NCBI RefSeq assembly: GCF_030272615.1
Contig: NC_081413.1
Coordinates: forward strand, 332,920,302-332,984,301
Source: Cryptomeria japonica
Taxonomy: Eukaryota > Streptophyta > Pinopsida > Cupressales > Cupressaceae
Reading direction: 5' to 3'
Length of the DNA: 64,000 nt
Positions 36,101 through 43,835 of this stretch are shown one piece after another. The translations under genes and the position numbers were made by a program. The notes under the pieces were generated by a model. The model saw nothing but the letters and a program-made list of their open reading frames with translations. It ran no database searches and had not been told where the DNA came from. Within the stretch, counting starts at the first letter, position 1. Every line of letters begins with the position of its first letter.

Positions 36101-38162
36101 TTCAGATATTTGTACTTTATTTCTTATGGACTCTTTATGCTTGAAGGAGTGATTGTCCTCCTCCTGTTAGTGTGAAATGCTTGACTAAATTTAACATTCA
36201 TCCCCTTTTTGGACAGTTGTACGACCTCTTGATAGAATAGAGCCCGTTCTCGAGATGACACTCAAATGACTTTAATATTGAGGCACCTTCTCTTAATGAT
36301 TATGAGATGCTGATAGCGATAGTTCTTCTGTGATGCCTATAAATTATGCTCTTGATGATCTCGATTAGTAATGAGTTTCCCACATGCATTATTGATGATA
36401 ATGTTGATGAGTTGCTAATACAAGATGATGATGAGTGGTTGTCGATTGTAGAAGATGTTTGAGGTGTTGACAGGCGTTTCAGGTAATGGGTAAATTTTCA
36501 ATAGGTTTAACTCTTGTTGATGGATTACTTTGATTCTACGTCTACAGCTCCTTGTATCTAATGGGCCTAGACATGCTATGCGTTTCTCCTTCAAGATTCT
36601 TCAGGGACTGAATCTTGCTTGGGATGGGACGAGTTTAGAAATCCACACTTTCAATTGTGGATGGAAGCCAGCATATGCATATACAATTCTAAAATTCCAG
36701 TGACAACCTTGAATTTTTTTTCGAGTGTAGAGGGCGGGTACTGCATAACAAGAAGAAAAAGTGAAAATGGTCCACTAAAACATTGTAGCATATAGGGCAC
36801 AGGCAGATTTGGCTCATGAGGTGATGCACATTCTTAGCACTTGGAGATATGTTTTTGATTACTTCCAAATCAGGATTAAGTTATTATGCAACATAATTTT
36901 GATCCTAATTATGAATAATTTTTCATGAAGCGTTAATATTTGTGGTGGACCTTTTGAGGACATTTGTAGCTATCTAGTAGATGTGTATGCTTCTAGACTC
37001 GTTTAGTGCCTTAACCTCAATATATCTTGGGCCCATTAATAGTGATAAGTCACAACTTAAAACCTAGCTCTTTAGGAGGTTTATGACTAAGGAGCATACC
37101 TTTAATTATCTACAAGAACAGTGATAAGTTACAGCGATAAAGAGGCAGTGCCCTTCGTAACCAAACATATTATCTCTTCCCCATATTCTCTCTATCGTGT
37201 AGTTGTTCTATTATGATGATTCAATGACTACGGAGACTCACTCATGCTTTCTATTCAATAATAATGGTTAAGGAATAACTAGATTTACATAATATTTAAT
37301 CTAACACGTTATAATTCCATTCAACTTGAGAAATATGCGACTACAAAAGTAGATCAAATGTCTGTCTTGAGTGGATAAGAATGGTGCTGGTTGTGACATT
37401 GAAGAATTCAACTTACGCATGAAACTTTTCCTTCCAGTTTGAAGATACAGGGTAAGTTTTTGTTGCAATTGTTTGCTTCAAATATTCGAATACTTCTTGA
37501 CAAGTATCAGACCTGTTAAACTTAACATTATTTTTGAGCAAGCAGTATTGCAAATAGATGTGATAATACCTCATTTGCCTCGAAAAGCCACTAACCCGTG
37601 ATGCATTCAAATAGGAATATCAACTTCATTATGTTCTCGGAAAAAATGAAAGTTATAAACCAAATAGCTACTTGTCTCGAATTCTCTTGTGCATGTTACC
37701 AAGCTAAGGAATAATATGTAAAAATATAAGGAAAAATGAGGAAACAAACTTGAAATGATTCATAATTTCTTGGTTTATTTAGGGGATTATAGTGTTACTT
37801 GATAAGCCTCTTCACTTGAGTTGGATAATAGCTATTGATATTAGTGTTTGTGTCATGCAGGACGTTATGATTTAGCTCGAGCATTTGAGAAGTGGGGAGG
37901 TGTACATGAAATTTCTCGCTTGCTTAAGTTAAAACTTCGTCGTCCTCGAGAATCGATGTCCCCTCTTGGTCAAGAGGAGGAGGATGAGGATGATGAGGAT
38001 GATGATCTCTTTAGATCTAATATGCAATGTCAAAGCATGCTTGGCATTCATCCAAATAATAATAACAATAGTAGCAGTAGCAGTAGCAGCAGCAGCAGCA
38101 ATGGTAATTCAAAGAAATGGCTTGCGGCTCTAGATGAGTCAAATCCAAATTGGGCAGGTTAA
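17914..38162 (+). CDS. START/polyketide-cyclase-like protein, At5g08720-type (3' part, 4 exons)
   Basis: Joined exons 17914-18141, 28120-28590, 28717-28789 and 37861-38162 give one uninterrupted frame of 357 codons plus stop. The N-terminal part is the end of a SRPBCC/START (polyketide cyclase/dehydrase, COQ10-like lipid-binding) domain: EGCKGLLYMVLHARIVLDLW, FEQVEGDFDSFRGNW, LGSQHTLLKYVVE. The C-terminal part has two copies of a helical motif, MPLRKHLRLHGRADLEKAI and MPSRKSFERAGRYDLARAF, each followed by a GG turn, then an acidic stretch and an Asn/Ser tract. From memory this matches the Arabidopsis At5g08720 protein, described only as a polyketide cyclase/dehydrase and lipid transport superfamily member, possibly plastid-directed; its biochemical role is not established. 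Earlier exons (transit peptide, first cyclase domain) are not in the window or are unrecognised. This is the only host gene I can support. Confidence 0.85.
18655..18659 (+). repeat. Target-site duplication GCTAA, left
   Basis: GCTAA directly precedes the left LTR; the same five bases follow the right LTR at 23896-23900. This is the expected 5-bp duplication of an LTR retrotransposon insertion. Confidence 0.85.
18660..20623 (-). repeat. 3' LTR (left copy) of the 18.7-23.9 kb element
   Basis: 1,964 bp, starting TGTAATGTCCCTCTTTGAGT and ending TTGGGGACATCACA on the plus strand. It aligns along its full length with 21946-23895 with scattered substitutions and small indels. No coding sequence. 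Confidence 0.9.
20861..21400. repeat. Three tandem ~180-bp units in the internal domain
   Basis: Each unit carries CTAAGCCC(C)AAGA, GGGACTTTGA, CTCTTGGCC, GGCAGGACTTTGA, then CCACNCAAGGTAT (about 20880-20945, 21063-21128 and 21236-21302). These are followed by GGCATGGAGATCATAG-like text in the first two copies. Units are 170-190 bases and clearly diverged. Confidence 0.75.
21934..21944 (-). promoter_or_regulatory. Primer-binding site TGGTATCCGAG
   Basis: On the minus strand TGGTATCCGAG begins one base from the LTR end. It is a variant of TGGTATCAGAG, the plant initiator-methionine tRNA primer site used by many LTR elements. Confidence 0.7.
21946..23895 (-). repeat. 5' LTR (right copy) of the 18.7-23.9 kb element
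   Basis: 1,950 bp with the same TG...CA ends as the left copy. Followed by the right-hand GCTAA duplication at 23896-23900. On the minus strand it is the promoter-bearing LTR. Confidence 0.9.
25165..26453. mobile_element. Possible solo LTR
   Basis: Starts TGTAATGTCCCCAAATAGGG and ends near AAAGGGACATGATA, a degraded inverse of the start. The terminal words match the LTR family type at 18660, but the body does not. No target duplication was found (CAAAT on the left, ATCTG on the right), so this is tentative. Confidence 0.35.
28120..28590 (+). CDS. Host gene exon: linker and first MP-RK/GR-DL motif
   Basis: 157 codons, phase 0 at both ends. Acceptor CTGATTTTCAG, donor GAA/GTAAGA. It encodes VIYKDLPSNLCALRDHVE, a basic linker, then NMDILKEELYKFISDHGQ, FMPLRKHLRLHGRADLEKAI and YKDRKPKGYWDSLENLKQE. 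The short intron that follows (28591-28716) is a normal GT-AG intron. Confidence 0.9.
28717..28789 (+). CDS. Host gene micro-exon (73 bp)
   Basis: Acceptor CTATTGCTTTCAG, donor GCTG/GTATGC. It encodes VSHFQRTWGMDPTYMPSRKS and then FERA plus the first base of Gly, leaving phase 1. The last exon supplies GA to complete the Gly codon, giving AGRYDLARAF across the junction. Confidence 0.9.
30083..30160. repeat. Left subterminal ACTCGG cluster
   Basis: Seven or so GACTCGG / ACTTGG / ACTCGAG words in fewer than 80 bases beside the left TIR. Subterminal repeats of this kind bind transposase in hAT elements (family knowledge). Confidence 0.7.
30490..33138 (-). pseudogene. hAT transposase with BED zinc finger, catalytic core deleted
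   Basis: Four minus-strand exons: 33138-32501, 32385-31773, 31664-31256 and 31142-30490, with GT-AG junctions. Exon 1 starts MSTSASRTPMRKDPAWKYHE and has a BED-type finger (CMFCKTIFHGGRYRLKYHIV). Exon 2 has WTPCAAHCIDLMLEDIGKIP; exon 4 has the hAT C-terminal dimerisation region (LSQPCSASSCERNWSMFEHI) followed by an acidic tail with a 13-residue repeat. Between RAGFKAPSESDLRGPIL and NATNYVAAG the DUF659 core expected in the family is almost absent and two stops (TAA, TAG) occur. A TGA follows GTSQIDLF in exon 3. The protein is therefore inactive. Antisense to the host gene, inside its third intron. Confidence 0.85.
30600..30715 (-). repeat. 39-bp minisatellite in the transposase tail
   Basis: Nearly three units of a 39-bp repeat encode VPDVGEHDTAVRP, then VPDVGEHDTTVRP, then VPDVGEHGM. 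The first two copies are almost identical, suggesting recent slippage. Confidence 0.8.
33252..33333. repeat. 38-bp-arm near-perfect inverted repeat
   Basis: Arms 33252-33289 and 33296-33333 are inverted copies with about two mismatches, separated by a 6-base loop TTTGTA. Each arm begins GTAGGGTTTGTAAATTTT when read inward. It lies about 115 bases upstream of the hAT transposase start codon, inside the element, so it would be in the 5' UTR or promoter. Confidence 0.85.
33788..33965. repeat. Right subterminal CGAGTC cluster
   Basis: About twenty CGAGT / ACTCG words, including nested inverted pairs such as AACTCGCCAACTCGGCGAGT, next to the right TIR. It is denser and longer than the left cluster. 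Confidence 0.75.
33976..37860. other. Remainder of the host intron, no gene
   Basis: 34224-34410 has two diverged copies of AATTGGCAAGG...GGGGATGGTTGG text, and 35285-35380 has CCATCCCC words in the opposite orientation. 35570-35760 (minus) and 36355-36462 (plus) have short, acidic, coding-like frames interrupted by stops. I cannot assign any of these. Confidence 0.4.
37861..38162 (+). CDS. Host gene terminal exon: second GR-DL motif and acidic/Ser-rich tail
   Basis: Starts after TGTTTGTGTCATGCAG in phase to complete a Gly codon. It encodes RYDLARAFEKWGGVHEISRL and LKLKLRRPRE, then EEEDEDDEDDD, an Asn/Ser run, and KKWLAALDESNPNWAG before TAA (38160-38162). The family usually ends with a similar KWL...NW motif, which supports this as the true C-terminus. 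AG/GTTAAC at the end could in principle be a donor, but I see no reason to invoke it. Confidence 0.88.
38050..38104 (+). repeat. Coding AAT and AGC/AGT microsatellite
   Basis: AATAATAATAACAATAG followed by ten AGT/AGC-type Ser codons encodes five Asn and ten Ser. Length is likely variable between alleles. Confidence 0.8.
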
Positions 38163-38262
38163 CAAGGTATCTACGATGCAATGAAAAAATTGCTTATTTT
38201 AGCTATATATTAAAGTCCAGCAGTTTTCATTGTAGCTCCTTTTCATTCTTTCCATTCAATCT

Positions 38263-38268
38263 AATAAA
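38263..38268 (+). terminator. Polyadenylation signal AATAAA
   Basis: AATAAA about 100 bases after the host stop codon, in T-rich sequence. It is a plausible near-upstream element for the 3' end of the host transcript; other AATAAA-like words follow. Confidence 0.4.
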
Positions 38269-38269
38269 A

Positions 38270-39851
38270 AAATGTTCATGCAAAAAAAAAAAAATAATGT
38301 GTAAATGTTTGTTATATAATCTAAATGTCTAATTGTTAATAATAGTCAATTATAGCTCTCTTTCTTAAAAATAAAATAGAAAATAATTATAATACCATCA
38401 ATTTCTAATTTATTTAATATTATCGACAACAATTAAGTAATTTTATAATAAATTAAAATAATATATAAAATTTAAATTTATGAATTGATTGGTATCAAGC
38501 CAAGAGCCATTGTAAGATGGATAGATAACTTATAAAGTATTGTAATATCCATTAAAAAAAAAGAAAATCTCAAAACATTTTTGAGAAGTTTGGGTATGTA
38601 TAAATCATTGTGTAAGTAATTCAACATGAAAGTAATGTAATTTTAAAATGATGGTTATGAACAAGCACTTTGTTAAGTAGATTCTTCTTTTTTTCATTTT
38701 AAGTTTGACACAAGTAAATTTTATTGTTATAGCATGTTGCTTTGATTTTTATAACTAAGGATGATCATTTGAATAATACCTATATTTAAGCGTGGGATTT
38801 TTTTATTTTTTTTGGAAGTTTTATAACAAATCTTTTATGAAAAAATGTTGCTTTGGTTGTTGGTTAGAATGTTTAGCAAATAAAGAATTCAAAATAATAA
38901 TGTAATTGAAATTTGCATAGGACAGATTAATTGGGATATTCATAAAAATAAGTTAAGCAAAATAATTGTGCATTGAAGTGAAGTTACCAATTATTGTGTC
39001 CTCCTAAACATAAGGTGACTAGGTGAAAAGTGAGCGATAGTTCAATGTTTGTTACTCATGGGACATGAAAGAGGTCAAAATAAGTAACACAGACACTTTT
39101 TTTGAAAGAATTGAACATATCTTCACAAATTATAATATAATGGGAGTGAGGTTCATAGAAAAAAGTTAGGATGAAGAAAAATCCTTATGGAATTGGTACA
39201 TCTTAGAGTAATTTAGAGTAAATAAATATAATTTTGCAATAGCAATTAAACTAACATGCCTATCTTTAGAAAAAAAATATTTTAAAGATGTTGAGAGATC
39301 ATTTTTGAGTTTCTTTAATAGATTTTGTTAACACACACACCATGAATAGTTTTGGGGGCTGAATTTGGAACACAAATATATATCTTCCAAAAGATTCAAA
39401 GCTGTAGTAGATCAATGTACCTATCACTATGTAGTCTTTTGCACCCTCTACAGCCATCGTGAGTTTTTGTTTGCATAGGCATATACCAACAAGTTTCTAT
39501 CCCTTGCAAAGATCAACAAAAGGTTTGTAATCCATACATAGGTGCTTAATGCTTACAAGCTCCTAACTAGGCACTCAAACCTACATTCATTTGTTCAATA
39601 GGTCTTTTATTCTCCAAGTCATCTTTTATGCCTCCTTCAACACCCAAGTAACTATTAGTGGTTCTTGACAATCATAATAAGTTGCAAGTATCTAGATTTA
39701 TTCCTCACACAATTTGCATCACTTCTCTGGGCATCAACAACAAATGTTACACCTAAGGTGAATTGTCCTTCTACTTTCTCTTTTATTTTAGATAATAGTT
39801 ATAATAGATTAGTGCATAGAAAGAACAAAAAACCTAGGTTAATACATCATT
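38270..39851. other. AT-rich intergenic sequence
   Basis: No gene recognised. The part from about 39400 to 39850 shows weak minus-strand coding character full of stops, possibly an old pol remnant, which I do not claim. Confidence 0.4.
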
Positions 39852-41784
39852 AAACAACCAATTAAATCATGACAAGTAAAAAGCATCATGTACGCCTTGC
39901 TGGAAAGGCCATCATTACCTGGCACTGTGGCAGATCTCCTACTATCTCCAATAAATCGCCGCACGCTTTGTGAGTTACTCAGAGCGAAAATTTGAGTTGC
40001 ATCGGGAAAGAAGGTCTCAATTTGCAGAGAAACAGAGTCGATAGCTTGCATTCGAAAATGGGAGGAGATCTAAGACGCGAAGAACCTGACAACACGTCGA
40101 CCTGGAAAGCAATGCCTAAAGTCTGGGAAAAGCTGGAGAAGGGCTCTCTCACTAGCTTCATGGAAAAGCTTGAGGACTATGACAAAGGTAGGGTTAAATT
40201 AGTCGTTTCCAAGATTTCTGAAAACTGGTCTAATGGCTCTTTTAAACTTTACGGAGTTAAATTTAAGTTGGACGCTGGGCTTATTTCAACTATGATTGGA
40301 ATGCCCCACACCGGGCTTAACTTCTTTCGAGACCTCAAGGTCTCCAACAATGCGGTTACCCTGTTCCCGCGGAAAGAGAAAGAGCGGGCCAAAATTGGCA
40401 AGGCTACCGGAGGCTACTACGATGCTGCAAACATCAAGAAGTTGTGGGGCTGGGTCTTGGACGCAATCATAGAATATATTACGGTTGAAGGCCGTTTCTC
40501 CAAGGCCCACACCTACCACTTTGTGCTCTTAAACCATTTCAGACACGACAAAAAAGTGTCTTTGCCCTACTACCTTTTTCGATCCCTCTCCAGGTCCCTA
40601 AACAAGCACAGGACTAACCCTTCCAGCCCGATTCTCCACTGCGGGCTCCTGCTACTCATCTATGAGCATTGCAAAACCCTCGCTCTGCAAGAAAATAAGC
40701 GTATTTCCGCTTCCCCAGGTAAAAGGAGGATGGAAGAGGGAGATACTAGCAAGGAGAAAGCGTCATCCAGCAAGAAAAGGAAAAGCGCCCCCGGGTTGGA
40801 AATTGAGGACATTGTCAAGGAAAGCAGTGGTATGGAGACAAACGACTCTAACGGTGAAGATAGTTGGAAAGAAGAGGAGCTGGGCAACGAGGAAGAAAGT
40901 GGAGATTTCGAGCCTGGTCAAGATAGCCCTATTCTAAGTGATCACCCTGGTAAGAACAATAGCCATCTGATGGAGGAGACGGCTCCCAAGGATGATGAGG
41001 AAACCGAAGTTAACTCTGAGAAGGAAACAAACAAAGGCTCTAAGAAGAACCTGACTGAGGAAAGGGATAGCAAGGACAAGGAAAGTGCTGGTGAGGGGCT
41101 TACCCTGGATAATCTCAAGAAGCTCTCAGAGGCCAGAATGAATTTCAACAGATGGACTTACGAAACCCTAAAAAACCTGGAGAAGAAAGGGATAAATCCG
41201 GATAAAAAGAGGGTGGATGAAAACAGAGAGCATATTAACTGGAAGCAAGAAATGGAGAACAAGGTAAAATCGCTGGAGGAGGGAAAAGAAGCGATGAAAA
41301 ATCTGATGGGAATTATCCCAAGTATCCTTTCTGCTGTCACCAAAAGCCTGGAAGATATTGCCAAGGTCTTTGACCATACTCGTAAACCGGTTGTGGATCT
41401 TGACCTAGAGGAGGAGACCATCCAAATTGGAAGTGGTGGTGATGCTACCCCGGCGGGCGGAACTGCGAAGAGAACCAAGGCCAGTATCAAGAAAGTTGTG
41501 GCTGCAGCGGCCAAGGACCCTACCAACTTCAAAGATAACATCGAAGAGCTGCAGAAAATTAGCAGCACCCTGGCTAAAGCCCTAGATAAAATTTGATAAA
41601 ATCTGATTCCTGGATGGCCTGCTGGCTTTTCGGGGCTTTTGTGGGTTTTCTCCGGTTTTCTGCTGGTTTTTTCCCTTTTGATCTGTTCCTCTTTGTTTCT
41701 CGTGGCTTTGCTGTTTAAGTCTTGCTTGTAAAGGGTTTCGGGGCCCCTTCAAAACCTGCTTTTTCATTAATCAAAAACAACCAA
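39852..41784 (+). mobile_element. Retroposed unit carrying a single intact ORF
   Basis: The unit is flanked by a 10-base direct repeat AAACAACCAA (39852-39861 and 41775-41784). It has a 5' UTR of about 200 bases, one long ORF, and a T-rich 3' UTR ending GCTTTTTCATTAATCAA. That resembles the 3' ends of plant LINEs (compare GCTTTACTAATAAAA at 55617). There is no LTR, PBS or reverse transcriptase. I infer a short LINE-mobilised retroposon. The duplication is A-rich, so chance cannot be dismissed. Confidence 0.45.
40058..41596 (+). CDS. Intact 512-residue ORF of plant transposon-protein type
   Basis: The frame is open from 39992, but the Met at 40058 (AAAATGGGAGG, a good plant context) is the likelier start and gives MGGDLRREEPDNTSTWKAMP. 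Residues ~1-225 are globular and helical: LYGVKFKLDAGLISTMIGMP, WVLDAIIEYITVEGRFSKAH, FVLLNHFRHDKKVSLPYYLF and HCGLLLLIYEHCKTLAL. Residues ~230-370 are highly charged and look disordered (KKRKSAPGLEIEDIVKE, acidic runs). The remainder forms a coiled-coil (NREHINWKQEMENKVKSLEE) and an Ala/Lys-rich end. The N-terminal region resembles the 'putative plant transposon protein' class; the reaction is unknown. GC content is higher than its neighbours, and it is the only long unbroken mobile-type frame here, suggesting a young copy or selection. Confidence 0.75.
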   Translation: MGGDLRREEPDNTSTWKAMPKVWEKLEKGSLTSFMEKLEDYDKGRVKLVVSKISENWSNGSFKLYGVKFKLDAGLISTMIGMPHTGLNFFRDLKVSNNAVTLFPRKEKERAKIGKATGGYYDAANIKKLWGWVLDAIIEYITVEGRFSKAHTYHFVLLNHFRHDKKVSLPYYLFRSLSRSLNKHRTNPSSPILHCGLLLLIYEHCKTLALQENKRISASPGKRRMEEGDTSKEKASSSKKRKSAPGLEIEDIVKESSGMETNDSNGEDSWKEEELGNEEESGDFEPGQDSPILSDHPGKNNSHLMEETAPKDDEETEVNSEKETNKGSKKNLTEERDSKDKESAGEGLTLDNLKKLSEARMNFNRWTYETLKNLEKKGINPDKKRVDENREHINWKQEMENKVKSLEEGKEAMKNLMGIIPSILSAVTKSLEDIAKVFDHTRKPVVDLDLEEETIQIGSGGDATPAGGTAKRTKASIKKVVAAAAKDPTNFKDNIEELQKISSTLAKALDKI

Positions 41785-42743
41785 AACACTTAGAGGGTTC
41801 ATTTTAGCTTCTTTCATATGGCACCTTTGCCTCTTTACATGCCTTGTTTTGAAGTTTTTTCCATATTAGACCGACAAGTTGTAAGTTTCCAAAAACATTG
41901 TCTCATCAAAGTCTTACCTTGCTTTCTTAATATTTAAGAAACAATAGGATACAATCTTCATCAATTTGTTTTTTTTTATAATCACTAGTTGCACTCTTCC
42001 ACACTAACAACACTTATTCCCTTACAAATATTCATCTATTCGTATTTGTTACTAATATCTTACTCTTGCTTCACGTCATATTCCTCTAATCCATCCTAAG
42101 ATAATTCTTCTTTATGCCAACCCTCTCATAGACACTAATTATATATTGTAACACTCTACCCATAATCACTCAATTCTTTATATTTCATGACCCTATTCAT
42201 CATATATCTTATGCCTCCTAACCTAGTTCTTGGCCTCCTTGTTGTAGCTCACCTCTCAACTCTAACATGGACACATCATCTCTCCTTAGCTCTTTTGAGG
42301 ATGTCATCTTCCTTCTAGCTCCTAACAATGTTAATCAATAAGCTTAGGTGGACATATAAGATCTTAAAATTGTTGCCTAACTCCAAGAAGTCCAAAATAA
42401 CAATAATCATGTTGAATGGTCTAATCCTTTTGGGCTCATTGATATGTCAGGCAACCTCTTAGTTAGTATTTTGGGTTGGATATGTTCCAAAATATAGACC
42501 ATATAATGCATGCTTTATTGCCTTAACCTAATTTCTTTAGTGCTTCTTCTTGTACTTCTTTTCACATCTTTATGTTTTTAGTTGTTGTTACACCTGCTTC
42601 TATGACATCCACTATTGCTACCCATACCCCCTCATAATCTTGTCTTCCCTACTTCAAACAACCACCATTATTTCAACCTCCATCCCACCATTTTCTCACA
42701 ATAATTTATTTCTCCAATCACAAAGAAGAAATTTTTTCCCTCT
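41785..42743. other. Noncoding, possibly the N-terminal part of an old gag
   Basis: C/T-rich sequence without an intact frame. It leads into the gag-like remnant at 42744 and may be its decayed upstream half. No independent feature seen. Confidence 0.35.
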
Positions 42744-43142
42744 TTGACATTCTCATCCTTTACTTCACATATTTCCATAGGCCATTTGGAAGTCCTATTT
42801 CCATGGCTGGATATTGAAATTCAACTCATCTTCGTAAATAAGCTTCACTTAAAGATAATGAAGAAAACTAAGTTTCAAAATTATTCTAGTTTTGTTGATC
42901 TTTGTACCACTTTGCATGATTATGAGATGAGAAATGAAAAAGTCCTATGCACATCTCATCATCCTACTATTTCTCTTCTTCCTAGTACTTCCAATTTCAC
43001 TTCATCTTCTTTTGAACTCCCCAACAAAACTTATACAAATAATTTTAATTATAATAAAAATGAAAAAAAGAAGATAATGTCAATATGGTCAAACAATCTC
43101 CACCTCTTCTTGCACCTCCTCCTCCACCCTTGCTTCTATTAA
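42744..43142 (+). pseudogene. Ty3/Gypsy gag remnant
   Basis: A short stretch, IQLIFVNKLHLKIMKKTKF followed by FVDLCTTLHDYE, aligns with IQRIFISNLQKDIREKLIL and FPRLCTTLHNYQ in the Gypsy gag at 61836 onward. The remainder is Ser/Thr/Asn-rich. It is a fragment of retrotransposon gag (PF03732-like C-terminal part), with no active counterpart around it. Confidence 0.55.
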
Positions 43143-43159
43143 TATCATCTCCTTTAAAC

Positions 43160-43313
43160 CAAAACCTAACTTTTAAAAAGCTAAACTAGTCAATTCTCAT
43201 TTATCTAACATACAAAAATTCGCAATATTGAGCTTTTCCCCTATGCCAAAGGCTTTTTTATTGCTTCCTTCACATCTCCGGTTGATCGGGATTTGGTTTT
43301 GGGCATGATGGCA
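43160..43313 (+). pseudogene. LINE ORF1 (DUF4283-like), 5' fragment upstream of the Copia insertion
   Basis: 43226-43313 reads IRNIELFPYAKGFFIASFTS followed by PVDRDLVLGMMA, the expected middle of a plant LINE DUF4283 domain. It stops at the left LTR and resumes beyond the right LTR at 54603. Upstream the frame is lost in a run of A residues. Confidence 0.6.
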
Positions 43314-43822
43314 TGTTAGAACATAATGTTATTAGGGATCACATCCTTATAATATTTATATATAAGGTTATAAAATCTTATATACTATATGCTTCATAAG
43401 CATATCCCATTTGAAATAATTATAATCTAATAACTATTAGATTATTAATTATTTATGAGTGGGGGCTATTGAAAATGTGTGACTAGTGAAGCCACCCTTC
43501 CTCCTATATTTAAGGCGGTTCTCTCTCATTTGGGAGTAGTGAGAATTTGAAGCTTTATAGTGAGTTGTATATCTATGCATTTGAGGTATTATTGGTCATG
43601 TGGAAGTATTGGAGGAGTGTCCCCAGGTTCGAGTCTATTTTATGATAGACTATATTTGTAAGTGTTTTAATAAAATGATGCTTTATGGGGGTTTTTACCC
43701 GAAAGGGTTTTCCCTGTGTATATCTTGTGTAATGTGTACATTTATGCATGTAGGATTCTCATTTCATTTATTTTATGATCTTTTTTATAATGATTAGTAT
43801 CCTAAGATCCTAATTTCTAACA
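43314..43822 (+). repeat. 5' LTR of the Copia element
   Basis: 509 bp, TG...CA ends, with GGGGGCTATTGAAAA and TTTAAGGCGGTTCTCTC landmarks repeated in the 3' LTR. The 3' LTR has an extra ATGTTGTAATAT-like insertion near its start. Confidence 0.9.
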
Positions 43823-43835
43823 TGGTATCAGAGCC
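43823..43835 (+). promoter_or_regulatory. Primer-binding site TGGTATCAGAGCC
   Basis: Exact complement-type site for plant initiator-methionine tRNA, directly adjoining the 5' LTR end CTAACA. Confidence 0.9.

Larger units (their letters stand above)
28790..37860 (+). other. GT-AG intron, 9,071 bp
   Basis: Begins GTATGCAGAG and ends TGTTTGTGTCATGCAG. It holds the hAT element (30070-33975). The segments 28790-30069 and 33976-37860 contain no gene I can support; two coding ghosts and a pair of opposed GGGGATGG clusters are noted among the findings. Confidence 0.85.

Noticed and set aside
38154-38162. Further host exon after AG/GTTAAC at the end of the last exon
   Set aside because: The stop codon follows immediately, the C-terminal KWL...NW motif is where the family ends, and no downstream exon was recognisable.
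39400-39850. Minus-strand reverse-transcriptase remnant
   Set aside because: A few residues are suggestive, but frames are full of stops and no RT motif such as YxDD is visible.
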